DNA of 64,000 nucleotides from Palsa-1439 sp050015495. Its GTDB lineage: Bacteria; Verrucomicrobiota; Verrucomicrobiia; Palsa-1439. Position numbers and translations under genes: made by a program. Location: contig JBEKBH010000009.1 of NCBI GenBank assembly GCA_050015495.1, positions 62,001 to 126,000 of the forward strand, given 5' to 3'. The notes under the pieces were generated by a model that saw nothing but the letters and a program-made list of their open reading frames with translations, was not told where the DNA came from and searched no databases. Below are positions 7,535-16,423 of this stretch, piece by piece; the stretch's first letter is position 1, and each line of letters opens with the position of its first letter.

Positions 7535-8767
7535 CTAGGTTTTTGCGAAATTCTTCACCACGGCACCCAGCCGCGCGATGCCTGTCTCAATCTTATCCGG
7601 CGTGGCGTTTGAGAAATTCAGACGCATCGTGTTCCTGCCTTTGCCGTTCAGATGAAACTCTTCTCCGGGCACGAAGGCGACTTTCTGCTGCAAGGCGTGA
7701 GGCAGAATGGCACCGGCGTCCATACACTCCGGCAGGGTCACCATTAGAAACATCCCACCATCGGGCCGTGTCCAGGTGACGTCTTCGGGAAAGTGCCTCG
7801 CGAGCGCGGCTAGCATGAGATCCCGGCGCTCGCCATAGTTTTGACGCAGCACCGGCAAGAACTGCTCCAGGAACCCGCGGCCGACCAGTTCGAGTGCCAC
7901 GTACTGGCTTAGCGTGCTCGTGTGCAAATCCGCCGCTTGTTTCGCTTGCACCAGTTTTTCGATGACCTCCGGCGCGGCGATCACCCAGCCCACGCGCAGG
8001 CCGGGCATCAACACCTTCGAGAACGTGCCGGTATAGATGACCAATCTTTCAAATCCGGATGCCGACCCTCTCGCGCCGGCCAACGCGAGCAGGTGCGGCA
8101 GGGCATTTCCATCATAACGCAGGTCGCCGTAAGGATTGTCCTCGACCAGTGGAATACCATACTCCTGCGCCAGCGCGACCAACCGTTCCCTCCTTGCCTG
8201 CGTCAAGGTTGTGCCCTGCGGGTTCTGAAAATTAGGAACCAAATAGATCAACTTGGGATGCTGTTTGAGAAGCGGTTCCAGTTTGTCCACTTGCATGCCG
8301 TCTTTGTCCGATGGCACGGGCAGAAACTCGACACCCAAAGGCCGCCAAGCCGACAACAAAGCCAAATAGGTCGGATTCTCGACAATCACGCGGTCGCCTT
8401 CGTCGAGAAGCACGCGGCCAACCAAGTCGAGAGCCTGCTGTCCTCCACTCGTGATGAACACGTGCTCGCGTTGCACATGGAATTGTGAACGCGAGAATTG
8501 GCGGGCGATCCAATCGCGCAACCCGTGGATCCCCTCCGTCTCAGCATATTGGAGAGCTTGTCGGCCGGTGCGGTCAAGCACGGCATTCACTGCTTCTTTG
8601 ACGCGGTTGACGGGAAACAGCTCAGTGGCCGGCAAGCCGCCTGCAAACGAGATGACATCCGGTCGGGACGTCACCTGGAGCAGTTCGCGGACAGCGGTCC
8701 GCCGCATCTGTTGTGTCCGCCGGGCGAAGCGATGACTCCAATCAAGTTCCCTGGAAGCGGTTATCAT
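7535..8767 (-). CDS. PLP-dependent aminotransferase, class I/II (2-aminoadipate/aromatic type)
   Basis: This 410-residue fold-type I aminotransferase shows VISFAGGLPATELFP near the N-terminus, TSGGQQALDLV, the NPTYLALL segment, YLVPNFQNPQGTTL, VEDNPYGDLRY and the PLP lysine in YTGTFSKVLMPGLRVGW. The arrangement is that of LysN/ARO8-like transaminases, which act on 2-aminoadipate, aromatic or branched-chain amino acids. The ATG at 8767 (MITASRELDWSHRFA) is 85 bp from a divergent LysR gene. The LysR protein probably regulates this gene. Confidence 0.9.
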   Translation of the reverse strand: MITASRELDWSHRFARRTQQMRRTAVRELLQVTSRPDVISFAGGLPATELFPVNRVKEAVNAVLDRTGRQALQYAETEGIHGLRDWIARQFSRSQFHVQREHVFITSGGQQALDLVGRVLLDEGDRVIVENPTYLALLSAWRPLGVEFLPVPSDKDGMQVDKLEPLLKQHPKLIYLVPNFQNPQGTTLTQARRERLVALAQEYGIPLVEDNPYGDLRYDGNALPHLLALAGARGSASGFERLVIYTGTFSKVLMPGLRVGWVIAAPEVIEKLVQAKQAADLHTSTLSQYVALELVGRGFLEQFLPVLRQNYGERRDLMLAALARHFPEDVTWTRPDGGMFLMVTLPECMDAGAILPHALQQKVAFVPGEEFHLNGKGRNTMRLNFSNATPDKIETGIARLGAVVKNFAKT

Positions 8768-8825
8768 TTCGCGAAGAGCATGCGGTGTTTCTCTCTCCTT
8801 GCCCAATACTTCTTTGTTCCCGCCG

Positions 8826-8844
8826 TTATGCCTTTTGGGCATAA
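8826..8844. promoter_or_regulatory. Palindromic LysR operator candidate
   Basis: TTATGCC (8826-8832), a TTTTG spacer and GGCATAA (8838-8844) form a perfect 7-bp inverted repeat. It contains the T-N11-A pattern of LysR sites and lies between the divergent aminotransferase and lysR genes. Confidence 0.6.
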
Positions 8845-8852
8845 TGCAGCCC

Positions 8853-9731
8853 ATGGAACTACGTCATCTGCGTTACTTCATCGGCGTGGCCAGCGAACTC
8901 AGTTTCACCCGGGCAGCGCAGAAGTTGCATGTGGCGCAACCGGCTTTGAGCCGCCAGATCCGACAACTCGAAGACGAACTGGGCATCAAGCTACTCGAAC
9001 GTGACAGGCGCGGGGTGCAGCTCACCGAGGCGGGCAAAGCATTTCTGGCCGAAGCGCGTACGCTGCTGAAACAAACCGAACACGCCGTGCGCGTAGCGCA
9101 AAAGACGGGGCAGGCGGGCGGTAAGGAGTTGAACGTCGGTTACGTCTGGGGTCTCTTTCACTCGCTCGTGCCTCCCGTGCTGGCGCATTTTCGCCAATGC
9201 TCCCCGGAAACCGCGGTCCACCTTTTTGATCTGGCCCCGCTGGTGCAGGCTCAGGCCCTGATCGAGGGCCGACTCGACGCGGGTTTCATCGGGTTTGCCC
9301 ACGAAGCCGGTCGGACCGGCCTGCACAAACGTAAAGTCGGCACCTGCACATTCGTGGCTGTGGTCCCGCAAGATCATCAGGCGGCGCGAAAACCCACCAT
9401 TTCTCTGGCCAGTTTGTCCGACGATTTCTTTCTGGGCATCTCCGACCAGACGTATCCAGGCGCGTCGCGGCATGTGACCGAAGCCTGTAAACGAGCCGGG
9501 TTTCGCCCGAAGGTTCTGCAGATGGTCGAGCGCGGCTACACCATCCTGGGTCTGGTAGCAGGCAAATGCGGAGTCGCGCTCCTGCCGGAGTCGTTGAAGG
9601 CCCTGCCTCATTCTGGAATTGTCTTTCGTCCCCTGACCGAGCCACCAGTCGCCGATCTGTTTGTGTGTTGGCGCACGGGGCCCACACCATCGCCGTTGGC
9701 GAAATTCTTGACGGTACTCGAAGCTGTCTGA
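8853..9731 (+). CDS. LysR-family transcriptional regulator
   Basis: This 292-residue regulator starts MELRHLRYFIGVASELSFTR, then the winged helix-turn-helix LHVAQPALSRQIRQLEDELG and LLERDRRGVQLTEAG, then a periplasmic-binding-type effector domain from about residue 90 (ELNVGYVWGLFHSLVPPVL). It belongs to the CbbR/BenM-like subtype of LysR by general appearance. The ATG at 8853 is the standard family start. An ATG at 8844 overlaps the operator palindrome. The divergent aminotransferase is the natural target. Confidence 0.93.
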   Translation: MELRHLRYFIGVASELSFTRAAQKLHVAQPALSRQIRQLEDELGIKLLERDRRGVQLTEAGKAFLAEARTLLKQTEHAVRVAQKTGQAGGKELNVGYVWGLFHSLVPPVLAHFRQCSPETAVHLFDLAPLVQAQALIEGRLDAGFIGFAHEAGRTGLHKRKVGTCTFVAVVPQDHQAARKPTISLASLSDDFFLGISDQTYPGASRHVTEACKRAGFRPKVLQMVERGYTILGLVAGKCGVALLPESLKALPHSGIVFRPLTEPPVADLFVCWRTGPTPSPLAKFLTVLEAV

Positions 9732-9761
9732 CGCGCCTGGCATGGCGGGGCGGCGTTCCAG

Positions 9762-9963
9762 CACTGTCACCCTGAGCGCAGCGAAGGGTCGCAGTCTTCG
9801 GGGAAACCGCGAGAAGATCAGAGCTTCTTCGCTTTGCTCAGAATGACAAGCGGGGGTGGCTTCATTGGCCTGGCGACGGCAGGCGGAGCGCCTGCCCTAC
9901 AACGTGGACGCAGGCTGAAACCCTGGTCGCCTCTGGCGCCGCCTTGGGCGGGTAAACCTGCGG
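9762..9963. other. Intergenic repeats between lysR and smc
   Basis: The gap holds a 'TGTCACCCTGAGCG...GAAGGGTC' type repeat (about 9767-9790, with an inverted partner near 9825-9848), then a REP-like hairpin at 9879-9901. lysR and smc are convergent, so both genes end here. No gene is seen. Confidence 0.6.
9879..9901. repeat. REP-like hairpin with GTAG foot
   Basis: GGCAGGC (9879-9885), a GGAGC loop and GCCTGCC (9891-9897) are followed by CTACAA. Confidence 0.78.
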
Positions 9964-12900
9964 CTACGATTTCGGCTCGGCGGGAGCCTCGCCCTCCAAG
10001 GGCTTGGGCGCGGCTTCCTCGACGGTTTGCTTGACCGACTCGGTGACCTCGGAGGCGGCGGCGATGGCGGCCTGGACTTCGGCCTTGATGTCGTCGGGTG
10101 CGGGTTGGCCGAGGGTCGGCTCGGCTTGCGACATGACGGGGGCGGTCTCGGAAACCGGCGCCATCGTTTGTTCTTTTTCCACCAACAGATCGTTGTGCAA
10201 CTCTTCCTCGTGCCGGGGCAACCCGTAAGCGGCCTTGTCCGCCGCAGCCGCCGACGATTCGGGAGCGGAGGCGGAGCCGTCAATGCGTTCTTCCTGTTCC
10301 TCACGCTGCTTCTCGGTCTGTTTGCGCGCGGTCTCCTCGCGCGGGCTGAATTTCACGCTGACGACCTTCGATACCCCGTGCTCTTCCATGGTGATGCCGT
10401 AGAGCGCGTCGGCCATGCCGATGGTGCGTTTGTTGTGCGAGACGATGACGAACTGCGATTGCTCCACGAACCGTTGCATGATGCGGATGAACCGGTTGAT
10501 GTTGGACTCGTCGAGCGGCGCGTCCAACTCGTCGAGCACGCAGAACGGCGACGGTTTGACCGCATAGATCGCGAACAACAGCGCGATGGCGGTCAATGCC
10601 CGTTCGCCGCCGCTGAGCAGGGTGATGCTCTGGAGTTGTTTGCCGGGCGGCTTGGCGACGATTTCGATGCCGCTTTCGAGCGGGTCCGTCTCGTCGAGCA
10701 GGATCAGGTTGGCTTTGCCGCCGCCAAACAGGTCGGTGTACATCATCTGGAAACTCTCGCGAATCTTCTCGAACGTCTCCTGGAACAATTGCTTTGTGGT
10801 GACGTTGATCTTCGTGATGACCTGCAGAAGCTGATCCTTGGCCCTGATCAGGTCCTCGTACTGCTGGGAGAGGAACTTGTAGCGCTCCTCCAATTCCTCG
10901 AATTCGTGGATCGCCTCGACGTTCACCGGCCCCATCGCGTCGAGCTTGGATTGCATCTCGGCGACCTGTTGCTCGATGGCGTCCCAATCGGCCGGCATCG
11001 GCACCTGTTCGGTGACGGCGGGCCCCTGGTCAGCGATGGTGATATTGATCGTGTCGCCGCGGACGTCGTCGACATTGACCTGATACTTTTGCCAGACGCG
11101 ATCTTTGAGGTTCTGGGCTTCCATCCGCTTTTGCGCGAGCTGGATTTCGAGGCCCGACTTCTGCGACTGCGCGTCGTTGGCCTGTTTGCGGATGGCGCGC
11201 AGTTCCTCCTCGGCCTGCTCGATGCCGGTGGCGACTTCGCCACGCTGGTGCTGAAGTCCGGCGATTTGCTGCTGCGATTGCTCGCGGGCAACGGCGAGTC
11301 CCGCAACCGCGGTTTCCGACTCGGCGATTTCCGTACGGAATTGCTGGATCCGGGCGGTGTACGTGGTGATTTCGCTGGCACAGGTCTGCATGCGCTCGCG
11401 CAGGTCGCGGACGCGGGCCGCAATCGGTTCCCGCTGGCTCTCGATGGCGCGGCGTTTGTGCTCGATGCCGCCGACGCTGACGCGCAGTTCGGTCAACTGC
11501 TGGGTCATCTGCTCTTTGCGGGCGAGCAAATCGTCCAGCGCATGTTGCGCGGCGCTCACCTGCTGTTGCAATTCAGTCTGGCGGGTTTCCGATTCGCGCA
11601 AACTTTCCAAAATGGTCTCGCGGCGTTTTTTCTCCTCGGCGTCCTGTTGCTCGATGGACTGCAATTCGAACACAACCGTGTGAACCTTGCTTTCGAGGTC
11701 GCGGCCTTCGGTCGCCAGCGCGTTGAGTTCGCCCTCTTTCGAGGCGAGCGTGACTTCCTTGGCGTGCAGATCGGCGCGGAGAGCCGAAAGCTCGGTTTCG
11801 AGCGCGGCCTTCTTCTGTTCCAATTCGGCCTTGGTCGATTCCTGACCGGAAACCTGGGCGGCGAGTTGAGCGACTTCCTGAGTGAGCGCGCTGATTTCGC
11901 CGATGCGGCTCTTCGAGACGGCACTGAGAATGCCGTGCTCGTCGACGAGTTCACCGCGCAGGGTAGCGACGGCCAGATGCGGGTGGTGCTGTCGCAGGGA
12001 GAGCGCGGCATCCAAGTCGCCGGCAATGACGACACCGTTCAGCAGCGAGCGGACGAGCGGCTCGAAGCGCGCGTCGCGAATCTGGACAACGGAAATGGCC
12101 GCCTTGGTGTCGGAGGGCCACGCTTCCGCGTGGCCGCTTGTTGAAATCGGCTCGGTCGCGACGGAGCGCGACCCTCCAATCGGTTCGGGGTAAGCGACTG
12201 CGGGATTCTGCAGTCCGCTTGCGAGCAACCGGCGGGCGGCGTTGAGGTCGTCGGCCAGGATCGTGTGGATGGCGTGATTCAAGGCCGCTTCGATGGCCGC
12301 GCCGTACTGCGAGTCGACTTCGAGAATCTGGCCGAGGGTCGAGCGGCCATCGGGCGTCGCGAAGAATTGCTGGAGCACTTCGAGGCGCGCGCGCTTGCTC
12401 GAAACGTCGGATGCGGCGATGTGATGTTGTTGTGTTGCCTCGGTAAGCGATGAAGATGTTTTTTGTAATTCGAATTGCTTGACGGTCAGGGTGTTCCGAA
12501 GTGCGTGAATGGCATTACGGAGTTCGGCCAAGCCGTCGTTGTATGTCGCCAACCGCTGGTCGAGGGCGCGGCGCTGGTCTTCGAGCTGCAAGCGTTCGGT
12601 CGAGAGCCGCCCGGCGCGGACGACGTCGTATTTCTTCTTCTGGTCGAGCGCGGCGAGTTCGTTACGGCTGTGGGCAATCCCGCTCTCGAGATCGATGAGC
12701 GCGGACTTGGATTCGTTCGACGCGACGTTCTTTTGCGAGAGGTCGGCATCCAATTGTCTGCATGCCTCCTGCTGGGCGTGAAGCTTGGCCTGTTCGGTGG
12801 CGAGAAGGGAATCGATTTGCGCGAACTCGGCGTTGAGGGATGTCAGCAGTTCTTCCTGGACGCGGATTTTTTCCTCGGCACCGGCGGTCTCGCGGTGATG

Positions 12901-13878
12901 GTTCTCGATGAACTGTTCGAGTTCGACAATGCGCTCGGCATCGGTCGTCATGCGCTGCTGATGGCGGTCCGACTCGCTCTTGAGATCGTGATCGCGGGCG
13001 ACGGCATCGTTGATGGCGCGCTCGATTTCGCTGAGCGACCGGCGGAGATCGGTGATCTGTTGTTCCTTCTCGGCGATTTGAGTAGAGAACGCGTCGGATT
13101 GGTGGACGAAGTTGGCGATCTGGGATTCCAGATCGGAGAGTTCCACATTCAGCAGGTCGTACTTGTGGCGGGCGAGGCGAGTATCGATGGCCTTGAGTTG
13201 GTCGAAGAGTTCCTTGTAGCGGCGGGCTTTGCCGGCCTGGCGCTGGAGCGAAATGATCTGGCGTTTGACTTCCTTGATGATGTCGGTGATGCGGACGAGG
13301 TTGGCTTCCGTGTACTCGAGTTTGCGGAGGGCCTCTTTTTTCTGGTGCTTGTACTTGTTAATGCCGGCGGCCTCCTCGAAGATCGTGCGGCGATCCTCGG
13401 GATGAGCGCTGAGAATCTGGTCGATCTGGCCCTGGGCCATGAGCGAGTAGCTCGACCGCCCGATGCCGGTGTCCATGAACAAGCTCTGGATGTCGCGGAG
13501 GCGGCAGGGGGTTTTGTTGATGAAGTATTCGCCGTTGCCGTCGCGGTGGACGCGGCGGGTGATGGTGATCTCGGTGAAATCGAGGTTCACGCCCGGCAGC
13601 GAGAGGGTTGAGGGATCGACATCGGCGAAGGTCATGCTGACCTCGGCGAGGTTGATGGCCCGGCGGCCGTCGGTGCCGTTGAAAATGACATCGGCCATCT
13701 CGCTGCCGCGCAAGGCTTTAGCGGATTGTTCGCCGAGCACCCAGCGGATCGCGTCGGAGATATTGGATTTGCCGCAGCCGTTCGGACCGACGATGGCGGT
13801 CACGCCCGGCAGAAATTCAAGCGTCGTCTTTTCAGCAAACGACTTGAAGCCGATGAGCTGAAGGCTCTTCAGATACAT
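9964..13878 (-). CDS. smc: Chromosome segregation protein SMC
   Basis: This 1304-residue SMC ATPase of the condensin complex starts MYLKSLQLIGFKSFAEKT. Walker A GPNGCGKSN is at 31-39, a long coiled coil runs to the hinge (about 510-690), the return coil follows, and the ABC signature LLSGGERALTAIALLFA and Walker B-type CVLDELDAPLDE come near residues 1090-1130. Typical SMCs have about 1150-1200 residues. The excess has two sources: a tail of about 125 residues rich in Ala, Glu and Pro after KFSPREET, and an insert near residues 567-589 encoded by two REP-like palindromes. The final codons (LEGEAPAEPKS) also fall in a REP-like hairpin. The ATG at 13878 is the family start. Confidence 0.95.
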   Translation of the reverse strand: MYLKSLQLIGFKSFAEKTTLEFLPGVTAIVGPNGCGKSNISDAIRWVLGEQSAKALRGSEMADVIFNGTDGRRAINLAEVSMTFADVDPSTLSLPGVNLDFTEITITRRVHRDGNGEYFINKTPCRLRDIQSLFMDTGIGRSSYSLMAQGQIDQILSAHPEDRRTIFEEAAGINKYKHQKKEALRKLEYTEANLVRITDIIKEVKRQIISLQRQAGKARRYKELFDQLKAIDTRLARHKYDLLNVELSDLESQIANFVHQSDAFSTQIAEKEQQITDLRRSLSEIERAINDAVARDHDLKSESDRHQQRMTTDAERIVELEQFIENHHRETAGAEEKIRVQEELLTSLNAEFAQIDSLLATEQAKLHAQQEACRQLDADLSQKNVASNESKSALIDLESGIAHSRNELAALDQKKKYDVVRAGRLSTERLQLEDQRRALDQRLATYNDGLAELRNAIHALRNTLTVKQFELQKTSSSLTEATQQHHIAASDVSSKRARLEVLQQFFATPDGRSTLGQILEVDSQYGAAIEAALNHAIHTILADDLNAARRLLASGLQNPAVAYPEPIGGSRSVATEPISTSGHAEAWPSDTKAAISVVQIRDARFEPLVRSLLNGVVIAGDLDAALSLRQHHPHLAVATLRGELVDEHGILSAVSKSRIGEISALTQEVAQLAAQVSGQESTKAELEQKKAALETELSALRADLHAKEVTLASKEGELNALATEGRDLESKVHTVVFELQSIEQQDAEEKKRRETILESLRESETRQTELQQQVSAAQHALDDLLARKEQMTQQLTELRVSVGGIEHKRRAIESQREPIAARVRDLRERMQTCASEITTYTARIQQFRTEIAESETAVAGLAVAREQSQQQIAGLQHQRGEVATGIEQAEEELRAIRKQANDAQSQKSGLEIQLAQKRMEAQNLKDRVWQKYQVNVDDVRGDTINITIADQGPAVTEQVPMPADWDAIEQQVAEMQSKLDAMGPVNVEAIHEFEELEERYKFLSQQYEDLIRAKDQLLQVITKINVTTKQLFQETFEKIRESFQMMYTDLFGGGKANLILLDETDPLESGIEIVAKPPGKQLQSITLLSGGERALTAIALLFAIYAVKPSPFCVLDELDAPLDESNINRFIRIMQRFVEQSQFVIVSHNKRTIGMADALYGITMEEHGVSKVVSVKFSPREETARKQTEKQREEQEERIDGSASAPESSAAAADKAAYGLPRHEEELHNDLLVEKEQTMAPVSETAPVMSQAEPTLGQPAPDDIKAEVQAAIAAASEVTESVKQTVEEAAPKPLEGEAPAEPKS
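9974..9997. repeat. REP-like hairpin forming the 3' codons of smc
   Basis: GGCTC (9974-9978), a GGCGG loop and GAGCC (9984-9988), followed by TCGCCCTCC, resemble the GGAG-foot hairpins but with a 4-nt offset. In the smc frame it encodes GEAPAEP just before the stop. Confidence 0.5.
12112..12177. repeat. Head-to-head pair of REP-like hairpins inside smc
   Basis: GGAG foot plus GGCCACGC (12116-12123), TTCC and GCGTGGCC (12128-12135); then GGTCGCG (12154-12160), ACGGAG and CGCGACC (12167-12173) with CTCC. The outer GGAGGG and CCCTCC make the whole 66-bp unit an inverted pair. It is a multiple of three and keeps the smc frame open. Confidence 0.85.
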
Positions 13879-13978
13879 GATGAGGTCCCCACCCCTTTCT
13901 TTGGCGGGAAAGATAGCGGGGCGGTTTACGAAAGCAAGCAAAAAACAAGGACTTACGCGGGTGGATGTGAGGGGGAGA

Positions 13979-14188
13979 TTAATGTTTTGCGAGCCATGAT
14001 GCTATCAAGTACACCGCCGCCACCAGCACGGCCAAGATGCCGAAGCGCTCCCATTTCATGACGCGCGCCTCAAACCATGTGAAATGCCGGCCACCCGAGC
14101 GCATGTGCACGAATTTGAATTCGGCACATACTTTCTTTTCTGCGCCTACGCACTCTATATTTCGCCGCCGTCGTTGGTCGTTTCGCAT
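13979..14188 (-). CDS. Possible small single-pass membrane protein
   Basis: The frame encodes about 69 residues: a basic N-terminus (MRNDQRRRRN) and a C-terminal hydrophobic helix MKWERFGILAVLVAAVYLIA ending SWLAKH. Nothing identifies a family. The frame stays open up to 14281, but that start would lie inside the terminator of the upstream gene, so 14188 (MRND) or 14059 (MKWERFG) is more plausible. It may be a chance frame. Confidence 0.3.
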   Translation of the reverse strand: MRNDQRRRRNIECVGAEKKVCAEFKFVHMRSGGRHFTWFEARVMKWERFGILAVLVAAVYLIASWLAKH

Positions 14189-14258
14189 CTCTTGTTCATT
14201 CCCTTTCGTCGCCCTTGGCGACTTGCGGCGAAATTGGCTCGACCCGTAGTCTGCCGCT

Positions 14259-14300
14259 AAAACAAAAAGGCCGGTCCACACTTCGTGTGTGAACGCGGCC
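14259..14300 (-). terminator. Rho-independent terminator
   Basis: Read on the minus strand, an imperfect hairpin with GGCCG/CGGCC base and CACAC/GTGTG upper stem is followed directly by TTTTTGTTTTAG. It lies about 60 bp after the stop of the unknown gene ending at 14362. Confidence 0.75.
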
Positions 14301-14361
14301 AGTAAACTGCGTCTTGCTTTTCTTCTATTCCCTGTTACTCCGCTACGGAGCTACCGGAAAA

Positions 14362-15246
14362 TTATGATGGGGGTGCAAGTACCTCAAGAGCCTGTTTGAT
14401 CGCCGCAAAGATTCCGTCCTGTACATTCGCATTGCGGGTTCTTTCCTTCGGATCGTGCCCCCCTTTGCCAAGCTGGTGAAACTCGCGGTGTTTGCCTAAC
14501 TTACCAAGCGCAGGGATGCGCTCAGGATGATTGTTGGTCGCCTCCATGATGGCGGACCGGCCTACTTCAAACCATGCGTCTGCCGTCTGCTTGGAAAAGG
14601 GCTTCAATGTCTCGCAATTTTTCACCCATAGCGGGATGTCGTCGGGGATAATATGCTTCTGGCCTTTGTACCAAGTTGCGTGGCTTCGGAAGGTCTCCCA
14701 GAGCCAGCGATTGGTGGTAATCGTGTTGACGACGTGATATGCGTAAGCTGTCGCTATAGACGCTTTGCCTGTCTTCGGGTCAATGCCCCACCGCGATTTT
14801 CGGTGACACGAAATGCCCGACTCGCTTCCAAGCTGTAGCGCCTCGCATAATTTTTCGATGTACCCCGGCCTTGTTCCCGGTCGCCGATGGCCTAAGCGGT
14901 GCGGATGCAAAGAAGCTAGGACGGGCCAGACTGCCGTCTTACTCGCGATGGATTGGACTAATTTGAGGTTCCTCCCGGTGAAGTCCTCAAGCCAATCGAC
15001 ATGCTCGATGAAAAGTTCTACCAGACATCGCAGCGCCCAGTCGTCTCCAGCCGTTGCAGCAGCCCGCAGCTGAAGAATCGCCCTATTCGCCTGCGCCTTG
15101 GCTTTCTCGGTGTCGGCGTAACTGGTTTCGACACGAGGCACCTCGTTGCTATGCCCAGAATGGGGAGGGAAAGGCTCGTAGGCGAAAACTGTGTCGGACC
15201 GTCCTTTGTTCCGCTGTTGGGATTGCGATTTGTGTTTCGTTTTCAT
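14362..15246 (-). CDS. Hypothetical protein, 294 residues
   Basis: No family was recognised. The N-terminus is basic and polar (MKTKHKSQSQQRNKGR). A helical Ala/Arg-rich segment follows (AKAQANRAILQLRAAA), then a Trp- and His-rich middle with HPHRLGHRRPGTRPGYIEKL and a C-terminal half containing WLWETFRSHATWYKG and HPERIPALGKLGKHREFH. There is no signal peptide or membrane helix. The ATG at 15246 was chosen; further upstream the frame is open but overlaps the preceding gene. It follows the zinc-ribbon gene by 112 bp on the same strand and is followed by a strong terminator, so the two probably form one accessory unit. Confidence 0.7.
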   Translation of the reverse strand: MKTKHKSQSQQRNKGRSDTVFAYEPFPPHSGHSNEVPRVETSYADTEKAKAQANRAILQLRAAATAGDDWALRCLVELFIEHVDWLEDFTGRNLKLVQSIASKTAVWPVLASLHPHRLGHRRPGTRPGYIEKLCEALQLGSESGISCHRKSRWGIDPKTGKASIATAYAYHVVNTITTNRWLWETFRSHATWYKGQKHIIPDDIPLWVKNCETLKPFSKQTADAWFEVGRSAIMEATNNHPERIPALGKLGKHREFHQLGKGGHDPKERTRNANVQDGIFAAIKQALEVLAPPS

Positions 15247-15358
15247 GCGCTGTCTTACTCCCAGCGTTGAAGCGGTGGGCGGGCGGTGGGGTAAGCGCCG
15301 TCGCCCACTGCCGCTTATGTTTTCACCAAAAATCGTGCCGCCGCTAAAGCCAATGCAG

Positions 15359-16228
15359 CTAAGCCAAGTCGCGCATTGCATTCTCAAGCGTGTTAGTCGC
15401 TTCCGACATAACAGCCCATCCCATCTGAAGAAAGGTTTCCACCTTGCCACTACGTGCGCCATCGCTAGCATCCATGACTGAATTCAGCCCCGTGCTAATC
15501 GCTGCCCCAAGGAGAAAGCCTGCCACGCCGAATCCACCGCCCCAAAACCGTGGTGTCGTGGTGCGTGCGGATCGCCACACCGCTAGCGCGTCGCGATGCC
15601 CCGCTAGACCGTCTCGCAGGCGCTCAGCAAAGACCGGGTAGACATTAGCACGCATACTCACGAAATCATTTATGGGTGGGGAAGCTTGCGCAATGAGTGT
15701 GGCGTAGCTCTCGCACGTTAAGCCCACCTCTACGCCTGCCTGAAGTTGTCTCAGAGCGTCCAGTGCTCTGCCAGCTAGCGGGTCATGTGCTATGCCGGAC
15801 TCTTGGCTCATGATAATTGCGTAACAAGCTGTGAGGTATCGAGAACGCCACGATTTGCTCTCCCAGTGGGTGTCTGCACTCCCAACAATCCCATAACACG
15901 CCGCCAAGTCAGAAGCGGAAATTGGTTGTGACGGTTGCCGCTTCTTGTCGTAAGGCTCCGTTAGTCGCTGGGCAACGAGTTCACGGCCGCAGTGCTTGCA
16001 GACAATCGCTTCCCACTTGATCGTTTCTGCGCAGAAAGGACACTGCTTCGTGTCGGGAGGGCTTTCCGATAATTGTGGAGGAGTGACGACTGCCCGTTTC
16101 TCCTCCCCCGGATTTCCGGGGATTGTTACCGAACCCCGACACTTCGGGCACGACATCAGCCTGCCGGCCTTGGTTACTTCAACGACAATTTGCTGCCCGC
16201 AAGATTCGCACGCGAAGGTGATGTCCAT
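15359..16228 (-). CDS. Double zinc-ribbon protein with hydrophobic segment, unknown function
   Basis: This 289-residue protein opens with a zinc ribbon (MDITFACESCGQQIVVEV, then SCPKCRGSVTIPG, four cysteines), has a second ribbon at about 63-80 (QCPFCAETIKWEAIVCKHCG), and a Gly-rich hydrophobic stretch near residue 240 (WGGGFGVAGFLLGAAISTGL). The first ribbon resembles that of the protein at 45364-46086. Such ribbons often sit on membrane-tethered sensors or scaffold proteins, but no function can be assigned. The start at 16228 places the first Cys at residue 7. Confidence 0.7.
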   Translation of the reverse strand: MDITFACESCGQQIVVEVTKAGRLMSCPKCRGSVTIPGNPGEEKRAVVTPPQLSESPPDTKQCPFCAETIKWEAIVCKHCGRELVAQRLTEPYDKKRQPSQPISASDLAACYGIVGSADTHWESKSWRSRYLTACYAIIMSQESGIAHDPLAGRALDALRQLQAGVEVGLTCESYATLIAQASPPINDFVSMRANVYPVFAERLRDGLAGHRDALAVWRSARTTTPRFWGGGFGVAGFLLGAAISTGLNSVMDASDGARSGKVETFLQMGWAVMSEATNTLENAMRDLA

Positions 16229-16320
16229 GCTGATGCCTCTCGCTCACGGAATCTACGCCTCCTGCGTGAGCGCGGGCAAGTTGTTTTGGGCGCGACCGCC
16301 TGCGTTAGTTCGACATCGGT

Positions 16321-16343
16321 GGCCACGACGAAGCGTGGCCCTC
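16321..16343. repeat. REP-like hairpin with GGAG foot
   Basis: GGCCACG (16321-16327), ACGAAG loop, CGTGGCC (16334-16340), then CTCC. Confidence 0.8.
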
Positions 16344-16373
16344 CATCGGGTCATTGAAGGAGCACAGACGACC

Positions 16374-16397
16374 GCCGCGTGAGGGCACGCGGCCTAC
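16374..16397. repeat. REP-like hairpin with GTAG foot
   Basis: GCCGCGT (16374-16380), GAGGGC loop, ACGCGGC (16387-16393), then CTACA. The copy at 52744-52767 is the reverse complement with one changed loop base. Confidence 0.8.
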
Positions 16398-16423
16398 AAC
16401 ATCTCTTCCGCGTGGGAGGGCCC

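Noticed and set aside
10027..12144. Long open frames on the plus strand opposite smc (also 12475-13611)
   Set aside because: They are antisense to a clear SMC and show low-complexity Leu/Arg/Asp/Gly composition, as expected for the antisense of GC-rich coding DNA.
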